The position numbers and the translations under genes were made by a program. From Paenibacillus sp. FSL R7-0273 (GTDB lineage: Bacteria; Bacillota; Bacilli; Paenibacillales; Paenibacillaceae): a stretch of DNA of 64,000 nucleotides. The notes beneath the pieces are model-generated. The model ran no database searches. It was not told where the DNA came from and was given only the letters and a program-made list of their open reading frames with translations. The stretch's first letter is position 1. Every line of letters begins with the position of its first letter. The stretch lies in the NCBI RefSeq assembly GCF_000758625.1, contig NZ_CP009283.1, positions 4,909,501-4,973,500 of the forward strand. The letters run 5' to 3'. Positions 1-7,633 of the stretch are shown piece after piece.

Positions 1-2
1 GG

Positions 3-113
3 AATATAAGCTCGTTCGGAGCTGTTACTAATGTTGTCCAGATGGCCAGCCTGGGGATCATTATTCTGTTAAGCTTGCTGTTTACGGCATGGGTGATTAA
101 TGAGCGGAATTGA
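3..113 (+). CDS. C-terminal end of a membrane protein (partial)
   Basis: An open frame runs from the window edge to a TGA at 111-113. The 36 visible residues contain one long hydrophobic stretch (residues about 13-28, rich in Leu, Ile and Ala) and end in the polar tail INERN, as expected for the last membrane helix and cytoplasmic tail of an integral membrane protein such as a transporter. The family cannot be told from this fragment. It converges on spoIIM across about 350 bases of non-coding sequence. Confidence 0.5.
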   Translation, partial: NISSFGAVTNVVQMASLGIIILLSLLFTAWVINERN

Positions 114-176
114 CCTGTCCGGGTATTTAGCTCGAATGTATCCACTTACATTACTCATACCTAGTCTGAATTCTAA

Positions 177-314
177 ATTAGTTGGAAAAAGCTCAGCTAA
201 TCCTGTCACTTTCGGGAAAAACCTGATTTTCGGCCGATGTAAGCGGATTCTTTCCACCTAATTGATGATTTGCGGGAGAAAAAGCTGAATTAGCGGTTGT
301 TTTTCCACCTAAAT
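177..314. repeat. Cluster of three 25-bp ATTAG...CTAAT elements
   Basis: The gap between the partial membrane protein and spoIIM holds no credible gene. It contains three related elements of about 25 bp at 177-201, 238-262 (left end degenerate) and 289-314. The full ones start with ATTAG and end with CTAAT or CTAAAT, with a GGAAAAA core in one orientation or TTTTTCC in the other. The 14-mer ATTAGTTGGAAAAA at 177-190 recurs exactly at 6347-6360. The function is unknown. Confidence 0.6.
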
Positions 315-392
315 CTCTTATGAGGCATTGCAGTAACCCCGAGGAGTTTAAGGAAGACCAAGCAACGTAAGCTAACCCTGTATATGAAAAAT

Positions 393-432
393 AAAACCAG
401 CCTGTCCGGGCATTACCCGGCTGGCTGGTTTG
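393..432 (-). terminator. Terminator of spoIIM
   Basis: AAACCAGCC at 394-402 pairs with GGCTGGTTT at 423-431, with an inner CCGGG/CCCGG extension. On the minus strand the stem is followed by a T-rich stretch. It lies just past the spoIIM stop codon. Confidence 0.75.
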
Positions 433-460
433 TTTACAGCTGTAAATTTGATTCTGGCGA

Positions 461-1090
461 TTACAGCGAGACTAGCATCGGCGTGACCCACCGCATCATG
501 GCGGGCGTGACCCAGGCCTCGAATCCGGAAACACCGAGAACCAGTACGGCCATGCCCAGGGACAGCAGCGTATACGTCACGAACGGTCTGGTCACCGGTG
601 TCCGTCTACCCCCGAGCACCCGGCTGCGGATCATCAGCAGGGAGAAGGCAATGGCAGCCGCGCTGCTGACCAGCAGCACCGGAATCAGCACCAGATTATG
701 CGGGGCGACGGAGACAAGCGCGAACAGCATGCCGTGCCAGGAATACTCGCTGACCATACAGCCTACGGTGAAGCCGATCAGCACGCCTTTGAGAAAATCA
801 AGAATGAGAATCCCCGGCAGCCCGATCACCGATAAGCCCAGAATCCAGATCAGCCCCACCCATTTCAGGTTCAGTGCGGCGATGCTCCAGAAGGAATCCG
901 GCGCTGCCGGCAGCCCCTGCTGGTCCACGGTCACAAAGAAATTTCCGAGATAATCCCCCAGCTCCTGCTGCTGATCGAGTGTCAGGCTGCTGACAATCAG
1001 CGCCCCGAACACAACCCCGACCAGAAATAATACCGCTACAAAAATATAAAGAGGCGTCTGTTCCTTGATCATCAGCCGTAAACTGCGCAT
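461..1090 (-). CDS. spoIIM: Stage II sporulation protein M
   Basis: SpoIIM is a polytopic membrane protein which, with SpoIID and SpoIIP, forms the DMP complex that degrades septal peptidoglycan and drives engulfment of the forespore; in B. subtilis it is made under sigma E in the mother cell. The 209-residue product has the family's length. It starts with a short polar head and a helix at about 14-36, has further hydrophobic segments near 75-120, 135-155 and 175-195, and carries the family-typical stretch around GVLIGFTVG. The ATG follows AAAGGAG at good spacing. A strong terminator follows. In B. subtilis it also lies close to nudF, as here. Confidence 0.93.
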   Translation of the reverse strand: MRSLRLMIKEQTPLYIFVAVLFLVGVVFGALIVSSLTLDQQQELGDYLGNFFVTVDQQGLPAAPDSFWSIAALNLKWVGLIWILGLSVIGLPGILILDFLKGVLIGFTVGCMVSEYSWHGMLFALVSVAPHNLVLIPVLLVSSAAAIAFSLLMIRSRVLGGRRTPVTRPFVTYTLLSLGMAVLVLGVSGFEAWVTPAMMRWVTPMLVSL

Positions 1091-1181
1091 CGGGACGTTC
1101 TCCTTTCAGGTCACATGTTACACCATATGAGGAAACGTCCCGCTCTATGACTTGTCCTTTATGAGACTATGAAACGAACTG

Positions 1182-2381
1182 CTAACTTCGTGTCCGGTCC
1201 ACCTTGCCGTAGGTCCCCCCGCCGCCGGAAGTCAGCGCAAGCCCTCCGCTGCGGGCCAGCACGATCTGCGCTGCCAGCTCAGGCCCGGTCACCGCCGCCA
1301 GTTCAGCCTCGCCGGCCCGGTGCAGAATATTCATCTCGGTGCCAAACGCCGCCAGCAGCGCATTCATCTTCGCCTTGCCCAGCCCCGGGATAAACTCCAG
1401 CGGAACCTGGTAATGGTAAGGCGGACGGTAATCCGGAACAAGCGGCTGCTCCCGGTCGGCAATGTGCAGGATACGGTCAAATACTCCCTGTACAAGCTTG
1501 GTGCTTCCGCAGTAAGGGCAACGCTCGGAGGTGGCGGCAGCTTCATCGATAATGCTGCCGCAGCCCGCACAGTAACTCCGGTGATATTTACCGAGCCGCG
1601 GATTGAGCCCAAAGTTGGCGCTCACCCTCCGCCCCTCCCGGCGTGCAAGCGCCAGCCGGAATTCGTTAAACGAAGGGGCGGCTAGTTCGAGCACATTGTA
1701 TTCGCGGCCGATTTTGCCGAGGGAATGGGCATCCGAATTGGTCAGGAACGAGTAGCGGTCCAGCTCCGAGATGTAGCCGGCCATTTCCGAATCGGCGCTC
1801 AGGCCAAGCTCAACAGCGGCGATCTGCTCCAGGTCAAACAGCTCGGCCATCCGCTCTGCGGAACAGCCGTACAGCCCTTTATGCGGAGTGAAGATATGTG
1901 CCGGAATCAGCAGACCTCCCCGTCCGCATATCTCCTCCTGCAGCACGCGTGAAGGAGCATACAGCCGCTGGGAGCTGAGATTAATGTTGCGCATATGCCG
2001 GCTCATCCAGGCGCTGAAATCCTCCATCACCGCAAGGTTAGGCATAAAGGCCAGTACATGACATTCCTTCCGGCCCGGCTCACGGATTTCAATTTCGGTC
2101 CCGAGCAGAATCGTCGTTCCCCGGTAAGCAACCCCGCCGCCGTCTGCTTCAGTCATCTCACCGGACATCAGCAAATCACGGATATCCTGCATTACGCCGG
2201 GCGAGTGGCTGTCAATGATCCCGATCAGCTCGATTCCTTTGCGCTCCGCCGCTTCCCTGGCGATATTGGCAAAGGTAAGGTCGCGGCTGCCGCTGATTTT
2301 TACAGCATTTCCTGCAGAGGTTCTGCCGATGTGGACATGCAGGTCGCAGTAAAAGCTGTGCAGCTCAGGCGTTAGTGCCAT
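1182..2381 (-). CDS. Endonuclease Q family protein (PHP-domain nuclease)
   Basis: EndoQ enzymes nick DNA 5' of deaminated or damaged bases (uracil, hypoxanthine, AP sites); the family was characterised in Thermococcales and later found in some Bacillaceae. The 399-residue product shows a PHP metal site (DLHVH at 13-17, DSH near 57-59, H162 and H167, NSDAH near 215-219), a four-cysteine zinc ribbon (Cys271, 274, 288, 291) and a C-terminal helix-hairpin-helix-like PGLGKAK stretch. The start at 2381 overlaps the nudF stop by ten bases, suggesting translational coupling. An in-frame ATG nine codons upstream (2408) has no better ribosome binding site. It probably shares a transcript with nudF. Activity is inferred from the family. 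Confidence 0.85.
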   Translation of the reverse strand: MALTPELHSFYCDLHVHIGRTSAGNAVKISGSRDLTFANIAREAAERKGIELIGIIDSHSPGVMQDIRDLLMSGEMTEADGGGVAYRGTTILLGTEIEIREPGRKECHVLAFMPNLAVMEDFSAWMSRHMRNINLSSQRLYAPSRVLQEEICGRGGLLIPAHIFTPHKGLYGCSAERMAELFDLEQIAAVELGLSADSEMAGYISELDRYSFLTNSDAHSLGKIGREYNVLELAAPSFNEFRLALARREGRRVSANFGLNPRLGKYHRSYCAGCGSIIDEAAATSERCPYCGSTKLVQGVFDRILHIADREQPLVPDYRPPYHYQVPLEFIPGLGKAKMNALLAAFGTEMNILHRAGEAELAAVTGPELAAQIVLARSGGLALTSGGGGTYGKVDRTRS

Positions 2382-2944
2382 TGCCCTGTCAGTGTATAGA
2401 GGTGCCATGCGTAGACGGCCATCATCGTTTTGGCATCGGCAATCCGTCCGTCCGCAATGTACTGGTACGCTTCCTCAAGCGTCAGCTCGGACACCTCCAG
2501 GAATTCATCCTCATCCAGCGCCATATCGCCCGGCTGGGCATTCTCCGTCACATACAGATGAATAATTTCATCCGCAAAGCCCGGCGAGGTATAAAAGGAT
2601 TTCAGCAGCTTAAGCTCACCGCTATGAAAGCCGGTCTCCTCCTGCAGCTCACGCCCCGCGGCTTCCAGCGGGTCCTCCCCCTTGTCCAGCTTTCCGGCCG
2701 GAATCTCCACCTCTGTACGGTGCATCGGCTGGCGGTACTGCTCTACAACCAGCATTTTATTGTTATTCAGCGCAAGTACCGCAACAGCTCCCGGATGCTT
2801 TACAACCTCGCGGGTAGCGCTGTTGCCGTCCGGCAGCTTCACGGTGTCTACCTGCAGGCTGATGATTTTACCTTCAAAAATCGGCTGCGTGGACAAAGTC
2901 TCTTCATCGAGTGCAGGATTGCTGTGCTTTTCAAAATTTTTCAT
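2372..2944 (-). CDS. nudF: ADP-ribose pyrophosphatase (Nudix)
   Basis: The enzyme hydrolyses ADP-ribose to AMP and ribose 5-phosphate. The 190-residue product has a full Nudix box at about 84-106 (pattern Gx5Ex7REUxEExGU, read as GKLDKGE...RELQEETGF) and the family lead-in VVEQYRQP. I start it at ATG 2944, not at the longer open frame to 3019, because AAAGGAG lies correctly upstream and the family begins near this point. An extended -10 promoter sits about 45 bases upstream. Its 3' end overlaps the endonuclease Q gene. Confidence 0.93.
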   Translation of the reverse strand: MKNFEKHSNPALDEETLSTQPIFEGKIISLQVDTVKLPDGNSATREVVKHPGAVAVLALNNNKMLVVEQYRQPMHRTEVEIPAGKLDKGEDPLEAAGRELQEETGFHSGELKLLKSFYTSPGFADEIIHLYVTENAQPGDMALDEDEFLEVSELTLEEAYQYIADGRIADAKTMMAVYAWHLYTLTGQWH

Positions 2945-2984
2945 AGATTCATGGTCTCCTTTGGCTGAGTTCTGCATAGGGTGT

Positions 2985-2993
2985 ATTATAGCA
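2985..2993 (-). promoter_or_regulatory. Extended -10 promoter for nudF
   Basis: The minus strand reads TGCTATAAT here, a perfect extended -10 (TGnTATAAT), about 40 bases before the nudF start codon. There is no good -35, which is usual for extended -10 promoters. Confidence 0.5.
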
Positions 2994-3021
2994 AACTTAA
3001 GGGGAAAGAAGGAATGCAAGC

Positions 3022-3195
3022 ATGAATGACATCCTTATCCGTACCAGCAGATCAGCCGTTACAGCCGTTGGCAAGCCTGAGCAGATTAAAGCCGTTATTG
3101 CAGAATGGATTGAGCGGTACGGGCGCGACATGCCCTTGTCCTACGTCCTGCTGCTGCAGGCAGACACCCGGCTGAATCCGCCGAAAGCAGGCTGA
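3022..3195 (+). CDS. MciZ-like FtsZ inhibitor microprotein (57 aa)
   Basis: MciZ of B. subtilis is a 40-residue peptide made in the mother cell that binds FtsZ and blocks Z-ring assembly after asymmetric division. This 57-residue frame begins at an ATG behind GGGGAAAGAAGG and ends in TGA just before a strong terminator. Its centre (residues 12-42: VTAVGKPEQIKAVIAEWIERYGR and on to Y41) can be aligned with B. subtilis MciZ on a VGK, a following Ile-x-Ala helix, a YGR and a downstream Tyr. It lies divergent to nudF, close to spoIIM. I recall mciZ lying near nudF in B. subtilis but could not verify that. It is longer than the Bacillus peptide, so a different small protein cannot be excluded. Confidence 0.6.
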   Translation: MNDILIRTSRSAVTAVGKPEQIKAVIAEWIERYGRDMPLSYVLLLQADTRLNPPKAG

Positions 3196-3223
3196 CTGCA
3201 TCCCTTCTTCACCCGCCGGTAAT

Positions 3224-3267
3224 AAGAAGGAGCTGCTCCGGCTTTTTGCGGAAACAGCTCCTTCTTT
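3224..3267. terminator. Bidirectional terminator between the mciZ-like gene and yqjE
   Basis: AAGAAGGAGCTG (3224-3235) and CAGCTCCTTCTT (3255-3266) form a 12-bp stem between the converging mciZ-like gene and the peptidase gene. Confidence 0.7.
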
Positions 3268-3297
3268 CATCTGTACAGCCGCCTGAGGCGGACAGGC

Positions 3298-4425
3298 TTA
3301 CGCTTGTACGCTTTCTTTTACAATCGCTACAACGAGCTCAGCCGCCTTAACGATATCGTCAGCCTTGATCCGTTCTTTGGTGGTGTGGATATGCTCGTAC
3401 CCGATGGCCAGGTTAACTGTAGGCACCTTGAGGCCGTTGAATACATTAGCGTCACTGCCGCCCCCTGAAGGGAACAGGCGTGTTGTCAGACCAAGGGAGG
3501 TAATCGCACGGTCCGCCAGCTGCACCACAGGATCATTTTCATTAAAGCTGAAGGCCGGATAAATAATCTCACTGCGGAATTCGCATTCCGCACCGTATTC
3601 ACGGACCGTTGTTTCGAGCGCTTCACGCATCGAGGCAATCTGCAGCTCCACCTTTTCCTGCACGATACTGCGCGCCTCAGCATCCAGCTGCACATGGTCA
3701 CAGACGACATTAGTCGGACCGCCGCCGGCAAATTTGCCGATGTTGGCTGTCGTTTCCTTATCGATCCGGCCCAGCTTCATTGCGGAAATCGCCTTGCCTG
3801 CCACCTGAATCGCGCTGATCCCGTCCTCAGGATTCACACCGGCATGAGCGGATTTGCCAAAAATCTGCATCGTGATTCTGGCCTGCGTAGGAGCCGCAAC
3901 AGCAATTGCGCCGATTTCGCCGTTAGAATCGAGGGCAAAGCCCATATCTGCATCCAGATGGCTCGGGTCCATCGCACGTGCACCAAGCAGCCCTGACTCC
4001 TCGCCTGCTGTGATTACGAACTGGAGCTGTCCGTGCGGGATTTTTTGCTCCTGGATCACACGGATCGCTTCAAACAGGGCCGCCAGACCCGCTTTATCGT
4101 CAGCGCCGAGAATGGTCGTGCCGTCACTGGTAATCCAGCCGTCTTCCCCGAGGGTTGGCTTAATATTCTGCCCTGGAACAACGGTATCCATGTGGCAGGT
4201 GAACAGCAGCTTCGGTGCTGCAGCACCGCTGTCTGCCGCCCACGTTACAAACAGGTTGCCGGCTCCGTGTCCGGTACGCTCCATGGAATCATCCTCGATG
4301 GCTGTCAGTCCCAGCGCGCTGAATTTTGCTTTTAGCACGTCGGCAATCTGCCGTTCATTTCCGGTCTCGCTGTCCACACGGACAAGCTCCATGAATTCCT
4401 CAATCAATCGGTCTCTTACTATCAC
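3298..4425 (-). CDS. YqjE-type M20 family aminopeptidase (PepT-like)
   Basis: This is a cytosolic zinc peptidase of the M20 clan, close to B. subtilis YqjE and related to tripeptidase PepT. The 375-residue product shows the family's metal and catalytic motifs in order: CHMDTV near residue 75, a GADDKAG motif near 105, TAGEESGLLGA near 140 with the general-base Glu, and a C-terminal His in IGYEHIHT. The start is GTG at 4425 behind GAGAGGGAAG. The exact substrate is unknown; di- or tripeptides are likely. It is followed by a terminator, so it appears monocistronic. Confidence 0.87.
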   Translation of the reverse strand: MIVRDRLIEEFMELVRVDSETGNERQIADVLKAKFSALGLTAIEDDSMERTGHGAGNLFVTWAADSGAAAPKLLFTCHMDTVVPGQNIKPTLGEDGWITSDGTTILGADDKAGLAALFEAIRVIQEQKIPHGQLQFVITAGEESGLLGARAMDPSHLDADMGFALDSNGEIGAIAVAAPTQARITMQIFGKSAHAGVNPEDGISAIQVAGKAISAMKLGRIDKETTANIGKFAGGGPTNVVCDHVQLDAEARSIVQEKVELQIASMREALETTVREYGAECEFRSEIIYPAFSFNENDPVVQLADRAITSLGLTTRLFPSGGGSDANVFNGLKVPTVNLAIGYEHIHTTKERIKADDIVKAAELVVAIVKESVQA

Positions 4426-4494
4426 TGGACTTCCCTCTCTTTCGCAGATACGTTACAATAGTCTTAACTTACACTAATCCTAAAGGAGTCACAC

Positions 4495-4596
4495 ATGAAT
4501 CGTCAAAAATGGTTCCGCATCGTTATCTATATCATGCTGATCGCAATGATCGCCTCAACCCTGCTGATGGTAGTCGAGCCTTTCCTGGCCGGTTAA
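4495..4596 (+). CDS. Prli42-like membrane microprotein (33 aa)
   Basis: Prli42 is a roughly 31-residue membrane miniprotein that tethers the stressosome in Listeria and has relatives across Firmicutes (DUF4044). This frame starts at an ATG seven bases after AAAGGAG and encodes 33 residues: a short basic N-terminus (MNRQKWFRI) and one membrane helix ending in VVEPFLAG. The layout (basic head, Tyr, Met-rich first half of the helix, STLL in the middle) fits the family. A hairpin terminator follows. The identification rests on the pattern only. Confidence 0.6.
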   Translation: MNRQKWFRIVIYIMLIAMIASTLLMVVEPFLAG

Positions 4597-4609
4597 AAAA
4601 AGCTTAATA

Positions 4610-4637
4610 ACAGCGTCCGGCACTTGCCGGACGCTGT
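4610..4637. terminator. Terminator shared by the microprotein gene and bkdB
   Basis: ACAGCGTCCGGC (4610-4621) pairs with GCCGGACGCTGT (4626-4637): a 12-bp stem with a four-base loop. An A-run at 4595-4602 gives a T-run for minus-strand transcripts coming from bkdB. Confidence 0.75.
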
Positions 4638-4669
4638 TTGCTGTGTCACGGCGCTTATGCAGCCGCTGA

Positions 4670-6097
4670 TTAATAGAGCTTGGTATCCGGAGTATAACCC
4701 TCCAAATTATCTTTGACGCGCTGCAGGAAGCGCCCGCAGATGACACCGTCCAGAATCCGGTGATCCAGCGACAGGCAGATGTTTGCCATGGAGCGCACCG
4801 CAATCATGTCGTTGATGACGACCGGCTTTTTGACAATGGATTCAAACGTCAGAATGGCCGCCTGCGGGTAGTTGATAATCGGATAGGACAGGATGGAGCC
4901 GAACGACCCTGTATTGTTGACTGTAAAGGTGCCGCCCTGCATGTCATCCAGGCGCAGCTTGCCTTCACGGGTCTTCTGGGCCAGCTCGTCGATCTCGCGT
5001 GCGAGGCCCGCGATATTCTTCTGGTCCGCTTTTTTGATCACCGGTGTCATTACAGAATCCTCTGTGCCGACCGCCAGCGCAATGTTGATGTCGCGTTTGA
5101 CGATGATTTTGTCAACGGCCCAGACGGAGTTCATGATCGGATAGTCTTTAATTGCACTGACTACCGCCTTCATCATAAAGGCCAGATAGGTCAGGTTGAT
5201 GCCTTCCTTGCGCTTGAACTCATCCTTCAGCTTGTTGCGCAGGACAACCAGATTGGTCACATCCACTTCAATCATCGTCCAGGCATGCGGAATCTCCGAG
5301 ACGCTCTGGCGCATTCTGGTCGCAATGGTGTTACGGATCGGCGTTACGTCGATCAGGTACTCGGAGCTGCTGCCCAGTCCGCCTTCGACCTCAATCGTCG
5401 GAATGCGCGGGGATTCACTCAGGTGAAGCCCGGAGTTGCGCACAGGCTCCTGCTGCTCCTGCGACTGGACCGCTTGAAGCGCAGGCTGCTGCGCTTCAGG
5501 CACCTGCCGGCCGGCTTGCCCCGCGCCGGCTGCGCCCGGATGTGCAGGCACCGGCTGGACGGCTTCTGCGCCGCCGTTCTCCAGGTATGCCAGCACATCC
5601 TTGCGGGTGATGCGCCCGCCGAGCCCGGTGCCCGGCACGGCGCTTAGGTCAATGCGGTGCTCCGCTGCAAGCGTCTGCACCGCGGGTGAGTAGCGGGAGC
5701 GCATAGGCGCGTCCGCTGCTGAGGGAGCCAGCGCAGCCGGCCGGACCGGCGCGGCTGGCGTGCCTGGTGCAGGCGCGGCTGCGGCCGCCTGCGGGGCAGT
5801 GCTTGCTGCCGGTGCGGAGCCCCCGGCAGCAGCAGCCGCCGGCGCTGCCACGGCGATGCGGGCGATGACCTCGCCCACGCTAATGACCTGGCCTTCCTCG
5901 GCCAGCAGCTCAACCAGCGTGCCTTCCACCGTGGAAGGCAGCTCGGCATTGACTTTATCCGTAATCAGATCGCAGATCGGCTCGTATTCCTCCACACGGT
6001 CGCCCGGCTGCTTCAGCCACTTGCCGATTGTAGCAGACACCAGCGATTCCGCCAGCTGCGGCATTACCACATCCGTCAGCTTTGTATTGTCAGACAT
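4670..6097 (-). CDS. bkdB: 2-oxo acid dehydrogenase E2 (branched-chain dihydrolipoamide acyltransferase)
   Basis: E2 is the core of the branched-chain keto-acid dehydrogenase and moves the acyl group from E1 to CoA, yielding the branched primers for iso/anteiso fatty acids. Domains of the 475-residue product: lipoyl domain 1-82 with lipoyl-lysine 48 in TDKVN; an Ala/Pro-rich linker 83-130; peripheral subunit-binding domain about 134-172; a second linker; and the catalytic domain to the end with the active-site DHRILDG (His446). The ATG at 6097 follows AAGGAG; the longer frame to 6151 lacks a site. Unusually, 546 non-coding bases separate it from bkdAB. The branched-chain assignment comes from the neighbours; a pyruvate-type E2 is less likely. 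Confidence 0.85.
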   Translation of the reverse strand: MSDNTKLTDVVMPQLAESLVSATIGKWLKQPGDRVEEYEPICDLITDKVNAELPSTVEGTLVELLAEEGQVISVGEVIARIAVAAPAAAAAGGSAPAASTAPQAAAAAPAPGTPAAPVRPAALAPSAADAPMRSRYSPAVQTLAAEHRIDLSAVPGTGLGGRITRKDVLAYLENGGAEAVQPVPAHPGAAGAGQAGRQVPEAQQPALQAVQSQEQQEPVRNSGLHLSESPRIPTIEVEGGLGSSSEYLIDVTPIRNTIATRMRQSVSEIPHAWTMIEVDVTNLVVLRNKLKDEFKRKEGINLTYLAFMMKAVVSAIKDYPIMNSVWAVDKIIVKRDINIALAVGTEDSVMTPVIKKADQKNIAGLAREIDELAQKTREGKLRLDDMQGGTFTVNNTGSFGSILSYPIINYPQAAILTFESIVKKPVVINDMIAVRSMANICLSLDHRILDGVICGRFLQRVKDNLEGYTPDTKLY

Positions 6098-6111
6098 ATT
6101 GTCACTCCTTA

Positions 6112-6252
6112 AAGTTTTGTAAGCATAGCTTCCTGATAGTACTTCGTACAAAACTCACTTCGCAAGCATTCGCTTAAGTTTGTTAGCACAGGCTTCCAGA
6201 TTATACTTCGTACAAAACTAGCTCCGGAAGCATTCGCCTAAGTTTTGTTAGC
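6112..6252. repeat. 64-bp tandem repeat in front of bkdB
   Basis: Two imperfect copies, 6112-6175 and 6176-6239, and the first 13 bases of a third (6240-6252) stand head to tail with an exact 64-base period. Each begins AAGTTTTGT (or a variant) and contains TACTTCGTACAAAACT. Because AGTTTTGTA and TACAAAACT are complementary, the first copy can fold on itself (6113-6121 with 6147-6155). The array starts 15 bases upstream of the bkdB start and so would lie in its mRNA leader. Confidence 0.8.
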
Positions 6253-6294
6253 ACACGTTTATATACAGTAAGTATAGGCTCGAACGTTAACCAG

Positions 6295-6490
6295 ATTTAG
6301 TTGTAAAAACAACACTTAAATCAACAGCAAACGCCCGCCACACCGGATTAGTTGGAAAAAAGTCACTTATATCTTATAAGCTCACATTGCACCGTTAAAG
6401 CACCATATGGACGAAATTAGATGACGATTTTACAGCTAACTCTTATAAATGACGCCTAAAGCCAAGATTAGGCGACGAAAATCCAACTAT
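6295..6490. repeat. Cluster of four ATTAG...CTAAT elements in the bkdAB-bkdB gap
   Basis: Elements of about 25 bp stand at 6295-6321, 6347-6372, 6416-6441 and 6467-6490, with ATTAG-like left ends and CTAAC, CTAT or CTTAAAT-like right ends. They belong to the same family as those at 177-314. Start-to-start distances are 52, 69 and 51 bases. The rest of the gap (6491-6643) is GC-richer, has no credible gene and contains an 11-base direct repeat, CAGCCGCTGGC, at about 6512 and 6550. Confidence 0.55.
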
Positions 6491-6643
6491 TTAGTACACG
6501 TACGCGTTTGGCAGCCGCTGGCCCATCCCCGCGAGACAGCATTTACACAGCCGCTGGCGTATTACAGGAGCCACCGTCTTACTACGCCAACCGCAGCCTT
6601 CCCGCCTTCACCTCTACCCTGGCTCCAAGCGAATTAACCAACC

Positions 6644-7630
6644 TTAATACTGCGCCAGCCGCAGCATTTCAGCCTTCAGCTTATCCTTGCTCAGCAAGAA
6701 GAACTTCTCCATCGGCGGGCTGATCGGCATCGCCGGTACATCCGGGCCGCACAGCCGGAAGATCGGCGCATCCAGCTCGAACAGGCAGTGCTCGGCGATG
6801 ATCGCCGCCACTTCACCGCCGATGCCGCCGGTCTTGTTGTCCTCGTGGACGATCAGCACCTTGCCCGTCTGGCGGGCAGCGGCGATAATCGCGTCGCGGT
6901 CGAGCGGCTGCAGTGTGCGCAGATCCAGGATGTGCGCGGTAATGCCTTGCTCGCGCTCCAGCTCCTCCGCTGCCTGCATCGCAAAATGCAGCGGCAGACT
7001 GTAACCGATCACCGTAATGTCGCTGCCCTCGCGCAGCAGGTTCGCTTCGCCGATTGGCACGATATAATCGTCCTCAGACACGTCTTCCTTGATTAGCTTG
7101 TAGCATTTTTTGTTCTCGAAGAACAGCACCGGATCAGGGTCGCGTACCGCTGCCTTCAGCAGGCCCTTAGCGTCGGCCGCCGAATACGGAGCCACGATCT
7201 TAAGTCCCGGCGTACCGAAAAAGATCGATTCCGGACACTGGGAATGATACAATCCGCCGAAAATCCCGCCGCCGATCGGCGCGCGGATGACCACCGGACA
7301 GCTCCAGTCGTTGTTGGAGCGGTAACGGATTTTGGCAGCCTCGCTGATAATCTGGTTAGTCGCCGGCAGCATGAAATCAGAGTACTGCATTTCGGCAATC
7401 GGCTTCATGCCGTACATCGCCGCACCAATTGCTACACCGGCAATTGCCGATTCGGCCAGCGGTGTATCCATCACACGTTCTTCCCCGAACTGGTCCTGCA
7501 GCCCTTTGGTGGTGGTGAACACGCCGCCTTTTACACCGACATCCTCACCAAGCACGAACACTGACTCGTCGCGCTCCATCTCTTCCTTCATCGCCAGCCG
7601 GATTGCATCGATATATTCCATCATCGCCAT
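6644..7630 (-). CDS. bkdAB: 2-oxoisovalerate dehydrogenase E1 beta subunit
   Basis: The beta subunit pairs with bkdAA to form the thiamine-diphosphate-dependent E1 that decarboxylates the keto acids of Val, Leu and Ile. The 328-residue length is standard. Family motifs seen include VFVLGEDVG near 24-32, the DTPLAESAIAGVAIGAA stretch near 55-72, and the conserved C-terminal region around VHEDNKTGGIGGEVAA. The ATG follows GGGAGGAG three bases after the bkdAA stop, so the two subunits are co-translated. bkdB should be next in the same operon but lies 546 bases further on. Confidence 0.92.
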   Translation of the reverse strand: MAMMEYIDAIRLAMKEEMERDESVFVLGEDVGVKGGVFTTTKGLQDQFGEERVMDTPLAESAIAGVAIGAAMYGMKPIAEMQYSDFMLPATNQIISEAAKIRYRSNNDWSCPVVIRAPIGGGIFGGLYHSQCPESIFFGTPGLKIVAPYSAADAKGLLKAAVRDPDPVLFFENKKCYKLIKEDVSEDDYIVPIGEANLLREGSDITVIGYSLPLHFAMQAAEELEREQGITAHILDLRTLQPLDRDAIIAAARQTGKVLIVHEDNKTGGIGGEVAAIIAEHCLFELDAPIFRLCGPDVPAMPISPPMEKFFLLSKDKLKAEMLRLAQY

Positions 7631-7633
7631 GAT

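Noticed and set aside
69..257. 62-codon minus frame
   Set aside because: It overlaps the end of the plus-strand membrane protein and the ATTAG elements, has no ribosome binding site, and its product is not protein-like.
4760..5647. 295-codon frame antisense to bkdB
   Set aside because: A shadow of the E2 gene.
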